A stretch of DNA of 64,000 nucleotides from Mercurialis annua (lineage: Eukaryota; Streptophyta; Magnoliopsida; Malpighiales; Euphorbiaceae): positions 44,563,651 through 44,627,650 of the forward strand of contig NC_065571.1 in NCBI RefSeq assembly GCF_937616625.2, given 5' to 3'. A model generated the notes under the pieces. It was not told the DNA's origin. It ran no database searches and was given only the letters and a program-made list of their open reading frames with translations. A program made the position numbers and the translations under genes. Positions 50,617 through 61,716 of the stretch are shown piece by piece; within the stretch, counting starts at the first letter, position 1, and every line of letters begins with the position of its first letter.

Positions 50617-52300
50617 GAATGTGTCAAAATACAAAATAATTATGTAGAAATACTTGGTGGTTTTAATATCAAACGATTAAATCAATATTGCTATAATAAA
50701 AATTAGTTATGATAGTGATCTATATAGCATTGTCATGATGAGTCATCTAGTGCTTTATTTTTCATATAGCACATGTAATTTGACTTAATGTACGATTATG
50801 AATAGGGAAAATTTGAATATAACTCCTTATTAAATATAAGAGTTCTACCATCAAGTCACATACTTGATGACTTTAAAATGAATTATCATTCAAGCAATTT
50901 ATTATAATATAAAATGATAATGAAAGTACCTCCTCATTAATACTAAATATAAAAAAGTCAATACATGGTCATGTTGGGTTTTGTATATTCATAATGGAGT
51001 GTAATTTTAAAAATTATTTTAAAAATTCATAACAAGATCTATGTAATTTAACATATAAACATAGTTTTATATTTAATACCAACTGAATGACTGATCCCGA
51101 TAACTTTAATGGAAGGAAGAGAGATGACTCACTTTGTTGACATCTTACCTCGAGCTTTTAAAACGTCCCCAAAAATATACGTTCTCTATGAATATCCACA
51201 CGAACTTTTTTCTTTCAAAACAAGTGCTGATGTGCTAACAAAATTTCTTTTCTAAACAATTTCAAATTAATGTGATATTCTTATCTTGTGAAATATGTTT
51301 TGTATTTAATATTTCGAAAAGCACACATATCAAACCCCAAAATCAAGTGTGTATTTATAGGCTGGCATACTATATATTTTGGGTTTGAATCAAATACGTG
51401 TTCTTCAAAAGATAATAAGTTACAGATAACTTTTACTCCCTTTGTCCTATAAAAATAGGCAAATTTGTTATTTAGGGTGTTCCAAAATATAACCAAAGTA
51501 GCTACATTAATTTAAAAAAGTCAACATGAAATACCAACATTAACTTTCATTAACTTCAACCACTTTTGTTATATTCTATAAATCATAATTAATTATCACT
51601 TTATCCAATATAAAAATTAATAACAAGCTTATAAAAATTTAATTACAATTTCAAAATAATAATTAGCTTACCCGTAGTATAAATTAATTATATTTAAAAT
51701 ATTGAAATAACTAAATTAAAGACATTACTGGAAGTTAACAAAAAAATAAACCTTCATCGTTTTTATAAATAAAGATTTATTGAAAGTCACAAGAAGTGAC
51801 AACTCTTCTCAACTCAATACTTACGTCACTTAAGGCTACGACTTTGAGAAAAAAAAATATGAAATCTAATTAATTAGTTATATAGTCGAACAACGTTTAT
51901 TTTTAAACAATAACTAATAATTTAATATATAATTAAGATAATATTTTATCTTAAATTCGAATTTTCTATATATATATACACACACACACTTACCACATTT
52001 TTCTATATATTAGCTTTATAAATCCATATTTATCTTGGGCATGTTTTAGTGTGTGATCCTATATGTTCATGTAACGTTGGCTCCAAAATCCCCATTTTGG
52101 CCCATAAGTAATAAGTGACCTCTATTAAAATATTATTACTACTCAATTCATATGAATACCGATAATCTGATTTAACTTTTTACATTGAGTATTTCAATCT
52201 CTTTATCTCGCAATATGTAGATTGAATATAAGGTATAATATTATCATTCTTATACTATTCAATCATTTGTTTCCAAATTTCAAGTAAACTAAAAATGATA
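50617..52300. other. Host locus copy R1 (right part) and AT-rich DNA
   Basis: 50617-50960 continues the host repeat R1 (AATAATTATGTAGAAAT, ATCTAGTGCTTTATTTTTCA; TCACATACTTGATGACTTTA) and matches R2 at 54130-54290 plus 61740-61900. From about 51000 to 52300 the DNA is A+T-rich with no credible gene; CTCCCTTTGTCCTATAAAAA at 51436 resembles one end of a Stowaway-type MITE but a partner end was not found. A (TA)n(CA)n microsatellite lies at 51967-51989. Confidence 0.5.
51967..51989. repeat. Compound microsatellite (TA)n(CA)n
   Basis: A run of TA dinucleotides passes directly into CA dinucleotides, about 23 bp in total. Confidence 0.9.
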
Positions 52301-52539
52301 TCTCTTTATCAATTCATTTAGCATTGGCCATGCATTTATTTTAGTCCATCTTATCAAGAAGTCAAATAATATCTTACTTAAATAGATGAGGGACAAATAT
52401 CTTTTTTTAGAAATAAAAAAATAACTAAAAGAAAAAGTAAATCTCAACATTAGATTGCTCGAAAATCGCTTTTTTACTCGTTCTTCATGGATTCAATTTT
52501 ATTGGATTTTTTAAAATTCTTTTAGGGATAAATATCTTC
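52301..52539. repeat. Left copy of a 239/240-bp direct repeat flanking a Mutator-like element
   Basis: Begins TCTCTTTATCAATTCATTTA and ends GGGATAAATATCTTC. It is repeated at 53806-54045 with essentially identical sequence; the only difference noticed is one extra T in a T-run. The copies touch the two ends of the element at 52540-53805. Confidence 0.93.
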
Positions 52540-53805
52540 GAACAAAGGATCAATTCTTCCCCTCAACTTGGCACAAAATATCAAATAAGTCAATTTCGTC
52601 GCTTTTGGTACAAACAGACCCAAAACTTGCGTTTTCGTATCAAAAAAACCCGCAACTTACGTTTTCATATCAAAAAGACCCCTCTGACACAAAAAGGAGA
52701 GTGAGATTGTCCAATTATAAATTTTAATCCTAATTAATCCTAATTTAATACTAATTAAACATAATTAAAACTCTAATTAATTTTAATTAATTAAAATTCT
52801 AATAAATAAAAAATTAGGGACTTTTTCTGCTTTTTTTTCTAATAAATCCCTAATCAGACTAATTAAACCTAAAATTCCCCTAATTTTACACACATTCAAC
52901 AATAAAAAAACTCAAATTGAACCAAATGCAGCTATCTCCTTCCTGCACCTACCGATGCCGCTGCCGCCTTCTTTCTTCACCTGCCGGCATACCAAACTGC
53001 CGCTATTGCTCCATCGATCTCAGCAACCAGCAGCATTCACAAACCACATCAAAATTGTTGCAAAAATCACAAAATCCACTCCTAATCAAAATTGTTGCAA
53101 AAATCAACTTTGGATCTAATTTATTAGCAGTAATCATTATAACAAATATTCTCTATCAATCGCGCAACAACCATTCGAGGAGACTAGAGCAGCAATCGTT
53201 CATCGTTCGTTGATTACACATGTTCGTCACCGTCCCGCCTCAGCCGTTCTCTTCTTGTTCTCTGTGGCGATGGTGGCGTTGCGGTGTGAAGCTCTGTATA
53301 GCTGGGTTCACCGCGGCGGCAAAGACGGTTTGTTGAAGAAGATGATTTGATTGTGTTGTAGATCAGTGAAAAAGCTTCACTGTGGAAGCTGGAAAGACCA
53401 AAGGGACAAGGAAGAACAAGTGGGTGGCAGTTAGGTTTAGATTTAGGAAAAAAAAATAGGATTAGGGTAAATTAGATTTAAGATTTATTTTTGGAAAAGA
53501 AGAAATTAGGTCCCTAAATTTTTATTTTAGAATTAATTTTAGTTTTGATCTTTAAAATTGTAGGGATACAATTTTAATTTGAAAATGATTAAGTATCAAT
53601 TTGAGAAATGGATTAAATATTAAGGATTTTTTCAAACTTTTTTACATTTTAAAATGGAGAGTGTATCACACTTAAGTGAGTGAGAGTGGGGGAGGGCCTT
53701 TTTGATACGAAAACGCAAGTTTTGGGTCCTTTTGTACCAAAAGCAGCGAAAATGACTCATTTGATATTTCGTGCCAAGTTGAGGGGGCGATTTGATCCTT
53801 TGTTC
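52540..53805. mobile_element. Mutator-like TIR element flanked by 239-bp duplications
   Basis: The left end GAACAAAGGATCAATTCTTC and the right end, inverted, GAACAAAGGATCAAATCGCC match, and the inverted similarity runs about 110 bp (CCTCAACTTGGCAC, GCTTTTGGTAC, AACTTGCGTTTTCGTATC). The same TIRs bound the element at 55397-56568, which has a normal 10-bp target duplication. Here the flanks are instead the 239/240-bp direct repeats. The 1266-bp interior has a relatively GC-rich central part (52930-53400) with a 98-codon frame 52917-53213 (Cys/Arg/Ser-rich at its start) that might be captured gene sequence; I recognise no protein. Confidence 0.88.
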
Positions 53806-54045
53806 TCTCTTTATCAATTCATTTAGCATTGGCCATGCATTTATTTTAGTCCATCTTATCAAGAAGTCAAATAATATCTTACTTAAATAGATGAGGGACA
53901 AATATCTTTTTTTTAGAAATAAAAAAATAACTAAAAGAAAAAGTAAATCTCAACATTAGATTGCTCGAAAATCGCTTTTTTACTCGTTCTTCATGGATTC
54001 AATTTTATTGGATTTTTTAAAATTCTTTTAGGGATAAATATCTTC
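53806..54045. repeat. Right copy of the 239/240-bp direct repeat
   Basis: 240 bp, matching 52301-52539 throughout. It starts immediately after the last base of the Mutator-like element and is followed by unique sequence (TTATTCACTC). Confidence 0.93.
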
Positions 54046-54095
54046 TTATTCACTCACATTTCTCACATAGCTAATTTTATATCTATCGACAATAT

Positions 54096-54329
54096 ATTCC
54101 ATTATCTTATTAAAAACAATGTTAGAATGTATTAAAATAGAAAATAATTATGTAGAAATCCATGTTGATTTCAAGATCAAAGGATTAGATTAATATTGTT
54201 GTAATGAGAATTATTTATGACAATAATTTACAGTATTCTCATGATGGGTTATCTAGTGTTTTATTTTTCAAATAGCATCTATGATTGACTTAATAACTCA
54301 TATAATTACTGAGACATAATCATCATTAA
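54096..54329. repeat. Host locus copy R2, left part, with intact Athila target site
   Basis: TTAAAAACAATGTTAGAATG followed by TATTAAAATAGAAAATAATT aligns across the point where R1 is split by the Athila element; GAATG occurs once here (54125-54129). The copy ends at 54329, where the LARD with duplication ATTAA begins. Confidence 0.75.
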
Positions 54330-54948
54330 TGATGGATACCGAATCCTATCCTAATTACAATGAAGCCGAGTCGCAGGAGATCCATTTTCAGACGATACCG
54401 GACTCCCGCCAGAAGAATCAAACATATAAGAAAGAAGGCCGAACCCACAAGATCCGCCGTGATATCAATCAAACAAGGTAAAGACCGAATTCCAGAGGAC
54501 TCGGACAGAGCGCGTCGATCCCGGGACTAGGATAGATCGCCAGATCTACTACATAATCTCGAAGTATCTTTCCTATTTGGACACAAACTCCAAATTAGGA
54601 AGATAACTTCTAACTTAGAAATACGAGACTATTTAGGAAGACGTTCCTAAATAGGACTCATGTCTGAATAAGGAATCACACTCCTAATTAGGGTCAAACC
54701 CTATTAAATAGGAATCACTTTCCTATTTTATATCTATAAGGTATACATTCAACTACTATAAAAGGAGATTGAGGTATGCCTAAACACATAACATATTACA
54801 ATTACAATACCCTCTTAAACTCAATACTGACTTAAGCATCGAAATGCCCATCGGACAACCACCGTCCGATGAGCAGTCTAACCCCTGTTTTGCAGGTTAA
54901 AGGCTATCAAAGGAAATTCATGACCCGTCACGAAGGCCGAATCCATCT
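54330..54948 (+). repeat. 5' LTR of the LARD
   Basis: 619 bp, beginning TGATGGATACCGAATCCTAT and ending AATCCATCT, where the last base differs from the 3' LTR (CCATCA). A TATA box ACTATAAAAG lies near 54755-54765. Confidence 0.92.
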
Positions 54949-55396
54949 ATTGGCGCAATCTGTGGGAAAAGCTTGACAACTTCAATTCGAAGAAGCTTTT
55001 CTGAACTCAAATAAATTCTATTGAAAGGATGACTTCTGACGGAAATTGAATAAAGACATCGGGGTTTATACATATGAAAACCGATAAGTTCTCAAACTCA
55101 AAATTAAATATTTTATTATATGTGTAATTAACTTGTCGTGCCATGATTTCAGCATGTTGCCCATCTTATATGATTTCTTCTAAATTTTCAAATTAATCAT
55201 ATTTATAATTTGTTAAATAACCAGTTGAATGTAAATATTTGCATCGATTAATGAGGGTATTATTACACTGGTTGTGATGTAGCCAATGATATTTGTCCAT
55301 GAGAATAAAGATGACTTCAAATTCTAAAAAAAAAGGCATGCAGTTCCATTTAGCATTTGAAAAAACGGACTCAAGTTTATAATATTAAAGAAAATC

Positions 55397-56568
55397 GAAC
55401 AAAGGATCAATTCACCCCCTCAACTTGGCACAAAATATCAAATAAGTCAATTTCATCGCTTTTGGTACAAATAGATCCAAAACTTACGTTTTTATATCAA
55501 ATTAACCCATAACTTGCGTTTTCGTATCAAAAACACCCCTCTAACACAAAAAAGAGAGTGAGATTAACTAATTATTTTTTTAAACATGATTAACCATAAT
55601 TTAATACTAATTAAAACACTAACTAAAAATAATTAAACCTAATTCTAACACCACCGGAAACCGCCACCGCCTTACCCAACCACCGCCGCCGGATTAAAAA
55701 TGTCCATCCCTAAGGGATGAATATTCATCCCTTTTAGGGATGAACAGCAGCTGCTTCATCCCTTTAAGGGATGAACCAGCAGATTTGTTGATCCCTTAAA
55801 GGGATGAACAACCAACAGCCGCTGGTTCATCCCTTTAAGGGATGAACAAATCTGTTGTTCATCCCTTAAAGGGATGAACCAGCTGTTCATCCCTTTTAGG
55901 GATGAATAACAGATCTGTTGTTCATCCCTTAAAGGGATGAACCAGCTGTTCATCCCTTTTAGGGATGAATAACAGATCTGTTGTTCATCCCTAAAAGGGA
56001 TGAACGATCTGTTCATCCCTTTTAGGGATGAACATCGATCTGTTGTTCATCCTTTTAGGAATGAACAGATCGGCTATTCATCCCTAAAAGGGATGATCGT
56101 TGATGGAGGTGCACGCCCGGTGCGAGTGGAGGCGATGGCAGTGGAGTCGTACGGTGGGTGGTGGGTGGAGGAGGAATGGTGGCCGGAGAAAGAATAAAGA
56201 AGAAAAGAAATGGAAGAAGATGAAGAACGAAGTAGGAGGAAGAAGAAGAAGAAAAGGAAAAAAGAAAAAAAAAGTCCCTAAATTTTTACTAAAAATTTAG
56301 ATAATTATTAAATTTTTAAAATTGAGAAAGATATAATTTAAATTTAAAATTATCAAGGAATAATTTAAGAAATAAATAAAATATTAATGGTCTTTTTAAA
56401 TTTGTTTCAATTGTTTACGGAGAGTGAAGTTCACTTGCTTGGGTGAGAGTGGGGGAGGGGCTTTTTGATACGAAAACGTAAGTTTTGGGTTTGTTTGTAC
56501 CAAAAGCGGCGAGAATGACCTATTTGATATTTCGTGCCAAGTTGAGGGGGTGAATTGATCCTTTGTTC
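55397..56568. mobile_element. Mutator-like TIR element with array of 13 palindromes
   Basis: Ends GAACAAAGGATCAATTCACC and inverted GAACAAAGGATCAATTCACC are matched, with about 110 bp of inverted similarity. A perfect 10-bp target duplication AAAGAAAATC flanks it (55387-55396 and 56569-56578). The 1172-bp element belongs to the same family as 52540-53805. The interior holds the palindrome array at 55699-56098 and a GA-rich segment (56190-56270). The frames 55756-56016 (-), 56000-56197 and 56100-56300 (+) are translations of the repeats. Confidence 0.93.
55699..56098. repeat. Array of 13 palindromes, GTTCATCCCTT...AAGGGATGAAC type
   Basis: Thirteen units with arms GTTCATCCCT and AGGGATGAAC around a 2-3-bp A/T centre (TT, TA, AA variants) occupy about 400 bp. 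Spacers are short (1 to about 20 bp), and several repeat CAGATCTGTT or CCAGCT. The first unit (CATCCCTAAGGGATG) and the last two are shorter or mutated. Neighbouring units are almost identical, so the array probably grew by local duplication. Confidence 0.92.
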
Positions 56569-56910
56569 AAAGAAAATCAATAAACATCTTTTTGAAGTTC
56601 AAATATATGAATATTTTAATAGCAATATCCTCTGTTGCGAGCAAATACGCTAAGTCAATTTCACAAATGTTTAATGTTTGCATAATATATTTTTATATTT
56701 AATTTCATATTGATGCATTATGTTGATGCATTAAGGTGTTAAGCTTTTTATTTTATTAGCTTAAATACACTTTCCAAAAAAATGAATGGACGATTAATTT
56801 ACTCTTTTAATGGGTTCTACTACCATTAAATCTATTAAAATATTTTTTTTGTCTTAATACAAATTATAATTTTTTGCTAAAATAATTGTGAGATCTTTGC
56901 TTATTAGAAA

Positions 56911-57306
56911 GGCCTAATTACTTAAAAAACCCCCACCTTGAAACAATTTTTCATTTATACCCTGACCTAGGAAAAAGTTCATTTGTAGCCTTTTTTTGAT
57001 TTTTCGTTTTCAATTGTACCCCAAAATTTTATTTTTTGGCAATTTAATTAATTAAAGGATGAAAACATTAAAAATAATTAAATAGAAGGGTTATATCATC
57101 TTTTTTTTATTTGAAAAAAATACAAATAAGTTAAAAAAATGAACGATTATTTTAAGCTTTTTCTAAATAAAAAAAAGTTCAATTTAGTGCTTTAGGGTAG
57201 AGTTGAAAATGAAATATCAAAAAAAAGGTACAAATGAACTTTTTCCCAGGTCATGATATAAACGAAAAAATATTACAAGTTAGGGTTTTTTTTAAGTTAT
57301 TAGGCC
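56911..57306. mobile_element. Mutator-like MITE, 396 bp
   Basis: The left end GGCCTAATTACTTAAAAAAC and right end, inverted, GGCCTAATAACTTAAAAAAA match. A perfect 9-bp target duplication TATTAGAAA flanks it (56902-56910 and 57307-57315). Further inside, TTCATTTGTAGCC and GGTACAAATGAAC are also inverted. There is no gene. Confidence 0.92.
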
Positions 57307-57659
57307 TATTAGAAAAGATTCATACATAAATAAATTTACAATGCTTTAATTAAGCACATATATGAGATTTTTGCTTTTTAGGAAAGATATATACATGAAT
57401 AACTTGACAATATTTTAATTAAGCACATGAATACAAATATCTATATATATAAGATCTTTGCTAATTAGAAAATCATATAAAAAGAATATATCGCATGACT
57501 ATAAAAGACTAATTAGTTAAGAAGGAAATAATCAAATATAGCATATACAAAAATGGAATCATTAGTTTCCTTTATCAAGTAATAGATTTACTACTTGAGT
57601 ATGAAATATATCTTGAAGTCCATTATTGGACTAGTAAAAATTTATAAAATATAGATACA

Positions 57660-60600
57660 GAAGATGAAGAAAATAAAAGGAGAAACGCTGGAGCAAAAAA
57701 GTGGCCCGAGAGGCGAAGAGAAGGTGAAACAAAAATATAAATGAATGTGAAGTTTAAATCAGGAGTAAAAAAGTGGAGAAAAAACTGCAAAAGGTGCAAT
57801 CAAAGAAAAAGGAAGATATCGCCCTAAAGGCAAAAATCAAGTTTGAAGAAATGACCCAAAGACCAAAGGACAAGATATCCCAGGAAGCTAAAGGAAAATA
57901 ATAAATCAAATAAAGGGAATACTACCCTTAAATAATGAAAAAGGGTGTAACACTCTAAAAACAACAAAAAATAAGGAAGATGGAAGAAATGAAGAAATAA
58001 AAATAATGTCAAAACGGAGAAGATAAAAAAGATACCACCCGAAAAGGTGAAAACCAAAACGAAGTCATGAGCAGACTAAATTCAAGAACAGAAACGAAGG
58101 GGAAATGCTCCAACAAATAAAAGAAAGCTGGAAAAAGGAACAGAAAAAAGAGTCTCGTGAATCGCAATTCAAAAAGAAAAATTAGGAAGGCGAATCCTCC
58201 GAATCTCCACGTTGGAGTGAAAAAACATACGCAACGGAAGAAGATCTGGAAGAAAAGATAGCCAATGCACTAAAAGAAATCAAAGTTGAAGAACTCGACC
58301 TGGATTTTTGAAACTGAAGGGCTCGCCCCTATTAAGCGAAAAAAAAGAGACTGGACTCGACAAACAACAAACTACTCAATAGGAATTTAAGGAAGGCAAT
58401 CCGCCTGAAAAGAATCAAAATCAAGGAAAATCGACGAAAATAAATTGAAAACATGATCTAAAAAACGGGCATAAATATCCTTTGAGATCAGTGTACTTGT
58501 GGAGGGGGTCGAAGGACTCATAACTCTATAAGTGAATTACATAAAAGAAAACAAGAAGAATCACCTTGAAGAAAGATAAAGACAAACACAAAAAATCCAG
58601 ATAAAGGAAATAAAGCGAGAGATGGTGGCAACATAACTCTTACAAGGAGTAAAATAATATAGAAAGCATAACAAAAATCCGTGCAAGAAAAGAATAAAAA
58701 AATATAAAGGCTGAAAGAAGAGAGGAAACAAGAAATCAAATAATTTTACCCATAACAATAATGAAGATGGAGAAAGAAATCAATAAAGAGAACACCATTT
58801 GAGATAATGGAGAAGTAATGTAAAAATAAAGGAAAAAGATCTCGGGCAAAACGAATGAATAAATTAAGAAGGCTCCGCCAAAGAAGAATAAGCCAAGGCT
58901 TAACCAAGAAGAGACTCGACTTAATAAGGCTGGGTCAAAAAGAATAAACCAAGAAAACGACAAAAAGGAAATAAAGCTTGACAAAGATGAATCATCCAAA
59001 GAAGACTCATCCAAAGGAAAACCCTAAGAGGGACAAAGAAGATATGTTCGTATGAACCTTGAAGAAAATCCCAAGAGAGAAAGAAGAGATAGATCTGGCC
59101 GAATCCTGAAGAAAACTCCAAGAGGGAAACAAGAGATAGATCCGGCCGAATCCTGAAGAAAACCCCAAGAGGAAGAGAAGAGATAGATTCGTTTGAATCC
59201 TAAAGAAAACCCATAAGAGGGAAAGAAGGAAGAATAAAGTAGAAGTCAAAAGGCCCATCATCAAGTATAGACTTTTTGTCATACCCGATGGTGCCAATCG
59301 CCCATCGTCAAGTATAGACTTTTTGTCATACCCGACGGCGCCAATCGCCCATTGTCAAGTATAGACGTCTGTCATACCCAATGGTGCGAACTATTTTTAA
59401 TTCATACAACGCAGCAAAGCAGGAAGGAATCAGAATAAATCAAAGCGAAATGCCAAAAAACCAGAGTATAGATTTACTCTAAATAAAGGCAAAACACTAA
59501 AAAACCAGAGTATAGATTTACTATAAATAAAGGTGAAACGCCAAAAAATCAGAGTATAGATTTACTCTAAAAACAAAAGCGAAAAGCCAAAAACAGAATT
59601 TAGATTTAAAGGCGAAATATCAAAGATCAAAATCAACTCAAAGCAAAATGCCAAGGCGAATCAACTAGATAAAGTAAAATAAAGCGAAAGGCGAATAAAC
59701 TAAACAAAGTAAAATAAAGCGAAAGAAAGGAAAAACGCCAAGAAATAGAGAAATGCAAAAGAAAGAGAAACGCCGAAAAATAAGAGGATTGCGAAAAAAA
59801 GGAAAAACACCAAAAAGTAAGAGGAATGCGAAAGAAAGGCGAAACGCCCAAACAAAAGGAATGCGAAAGCGCTCAAATCAAAAGAAATTAGGATACGTAC
59901 CCAAATCAACGAATCACAGGCAACTTGCCCAAATCAGAGGAACAAATCTTAAAAAGGTTGGAAATTCGTCCAAAAAAAATCGAATATCAACAAAATTCAA
60001 ATAAATTAAATGACCTGATCTCAAAAACAGGCATAAATACTCTATGTGATCAGTGTATTTGTTGAGGAGCTCGAAGGACTCATATCTGTCCAAAGAAGAA
60101 AACAAAACTCTCAAAATGAAAAAAATTGCAAACAAGAAGAGTCACCTCGAAGAAACAATTACTCATTAAAAGAGTAAATATCAGCTGGAATAAAAGACTT
60201 CAATCAATGAAGATAAAGAAAAGCACAAAGAACACATAAATGTTGAAATCCGAAAACCAAGAAAAGAAGAATGAACATCAAGAATAAAGAGGAATAAACA
60301 ATAAACTTAAAATCACAATCAACGAAGATCAAGTACTTGAAGAGAAAAACACAACAAATCAATTGGGAAAAAAGGAGCAATGTAGTAAATAAAGAAAAGA
60401 CTCAACGGAGTCCTAAAGAAGAAAGGTTCAAAATCAAGAAGAAAAAAGAAAGACTCGACCAAGTCCTAATCAAAGAAGGTTCTCCTCATAAAGGGTTCCA
60501 CCCAAAAGAAGAATAAAAGTTTTTCCAAAACGAGGGAACACCCAAAGATAAGGGCTCGCCCAGTACAAAGACTTCGCCCACTGATGAAGATTCATCTAGT

Positions 60601-61076
60601 ATAAAGGCTTCACCTAACGACAAGCAGTCGCCATATAAAACAATAAAAAGAAGACAATAAGTCTCGCCAAAAGGAACGAATCTCGCCAAACAAGGGGCTC
60701 GCCGAAAAGGATTCATCAGGAGAAAACGAAAGGACGATAAAAGAAGAAAGAAAAGGAACAAAAGTGTCACCCTAAACAAAGAAGAAAGCAAAACAGAAAC
60801 ACTCAAAGCTACTTTAATGATTACCTGAGAAACCAAACACGAGAATTGGAGATTGAAGATGAGACTAAAGGCAAAGCGACTTTCAAATAGTCAAGAGCAA
60901 GAATATAGTCAAAATGGACACTTGTCTTAAGTTCAAAAGCAACGAGGAATAGACAAACAACACGTGGCAGAAAAATGGAATCTTACTAGAGAAACGACTC
61001 GCCCAAATATGAAACAACTCGGCTCCAAAAGAGCTACAATTTAATAAGGCATGAATACCAAGACTTTAGCTCACTT
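57660..61076. repeat. Purine-rich, tandemly repetitive 3' half of the LARD
   Basis: About 3.4 kb, strongly A- and G-rich on the plus strand. Tandem families include a 'CCTGAAGAAAACTCCAAGAGG' type unit (cut here to its core AAACYCCAAGAGGGA; about 59065-59220), a unit of about 50 bp containing GTCAAGTATAGAC and TGTCATACCCGA, repeated three times (about 59255-59390), and a unit with CCAGAGTATAGATTTACT repeated three times (59460-59565). A block around 58445-58530 (AAACGGGCATAAATA, GTCGAAGGACTCATA) recurs around 60010-60085. Long minus-strand frames are hydrophobic low-complexity sequence caused by the composition. The region corresponds in position to the antisense-gene and spacer part of the Tat element, but I can identify no protein domain. 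Confidence 0.7.
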
Positions 61077-61078
61077 GA

Positions 61079-61093
61079 GGGGGGGGGGGGGGG
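61079..61093 (+). other. G-run polypurine tract before the LARD 3' LTR
   Basis: GAG followed by a run of about 15 G lies just before CTAA and the 3' LTR start at 61098. It serves as the plus-strand priming site; the Tat element at 12647 has a shorter equivalent. Confidence 0.7.
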
Positions 61094-61097
61094 CTAA

Positions 61098-61716
61098 TGA
61101 TGGATACCGAATCCTATCCTAACTACAATGAAACCGAGTCGCAGGAGATCCATTCTCAGACGATACCGGACTCCCGCCAGAAGAATCAAACATATAAGAA
61201 AGAAGGCCGAATCCACAAGATCCGCCGTGATATCAATCAAACAAGGCAAAGACCGAATCCCAGAGGACTCCGACAGAGCGCGTTGATCCCGGGACTAGGA
61301 TAGATCGCCAGATCTACTACATAATCTCGAAGTATTTTTCCTATTTGGACACAAACTCCAAATTAGGAAGATAACTTCTAACTTAGAAAGACGAGACTAT
61401 TTAGGAAGACGTTCCTAAATAGGACTCATGTCTGAATAAGGAATCACACTCCTAATTAGGGTGAAACCCTATTAAATAGGAATCACTTTCCTATTCCATA
61501 TCTATAAGGTATTCATTCGACTACTATAAAAGTACCTTGAGGTATGCCTAAACACATAACATATTACAATTACAATACCCTCTTAAGCTCAATACTGACT
61601 TAAGCATCGGAGTGCCCATCGGACAACCACCGTTCGATGAGCAGTCTAACCCCTGTTTTGCAGGTTAAAGGCTATCAAAGGAAATTCATGACCCGTCACG
61701 AAGACCGGATCCATCA
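61098..61716 (+). repeat. 3' LTR of the LARD
   Basis: 619 bp, beginning TGATGGATACCGAATCCTAT and ending GGATCCATCA; about 25 differences from the 5' LTR by eye. The frame 61097-61303 is an LTR shadow. Confidence 0.92.

Larger units (their letters stand above)
54330..61716 (+). mobile_element. Non-autonomous Tat-like LTR retrotransposon (LARD-type)
   Basis: LTRs of 619 bp each (54330-54948 and 61098-61716), perfect target duplication ATTAA (54325-54329 and 61717-61721), primer-binding-like sequence ATTGGCGCAATCTGTGGG directly after the left LTR, and a G-run tract before the right LTR. The LTR termini match those of the Tat-lineage element at 12647-24449. The internal region encodes no recognisable gag or pol; its 3' half is a purine-rich, tandemly repetitive sequence. 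Two Mutator-like elements are nested in its 5' half. LTRs differ by about 25 positions by eye (about 4%), so it is older than the Athila element. Confidence 0.93.

Noticed and set aside
51436..51480. Complete Stowaway-type MITE starting CTCCCTTTGTCC
   Set aside because: Only one end is recognisable; no inverted partner or TA duplication found nearby.
55756..56016. Open frame of 86 codons with repeated peptide
   Set aside because: It is only the translation of the palindrome array; no start context, no family.
55699..56098. CRISPR-like array (repeats with spacers)
   Set aside because: Repeats are palindromes with very short, partly repeated spacers inside a plant Mutator-like element with a target duplication; CRISPR arrays are prokaryotic.
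57824..60836. Many hydrophobic minus-strand frames that look like membrane proteins
   Set aside because: The plus strand is purine-rich here, so the minus strand codes Phe/Leu/Ser by composition; frames are short, overlapping and without motifs.
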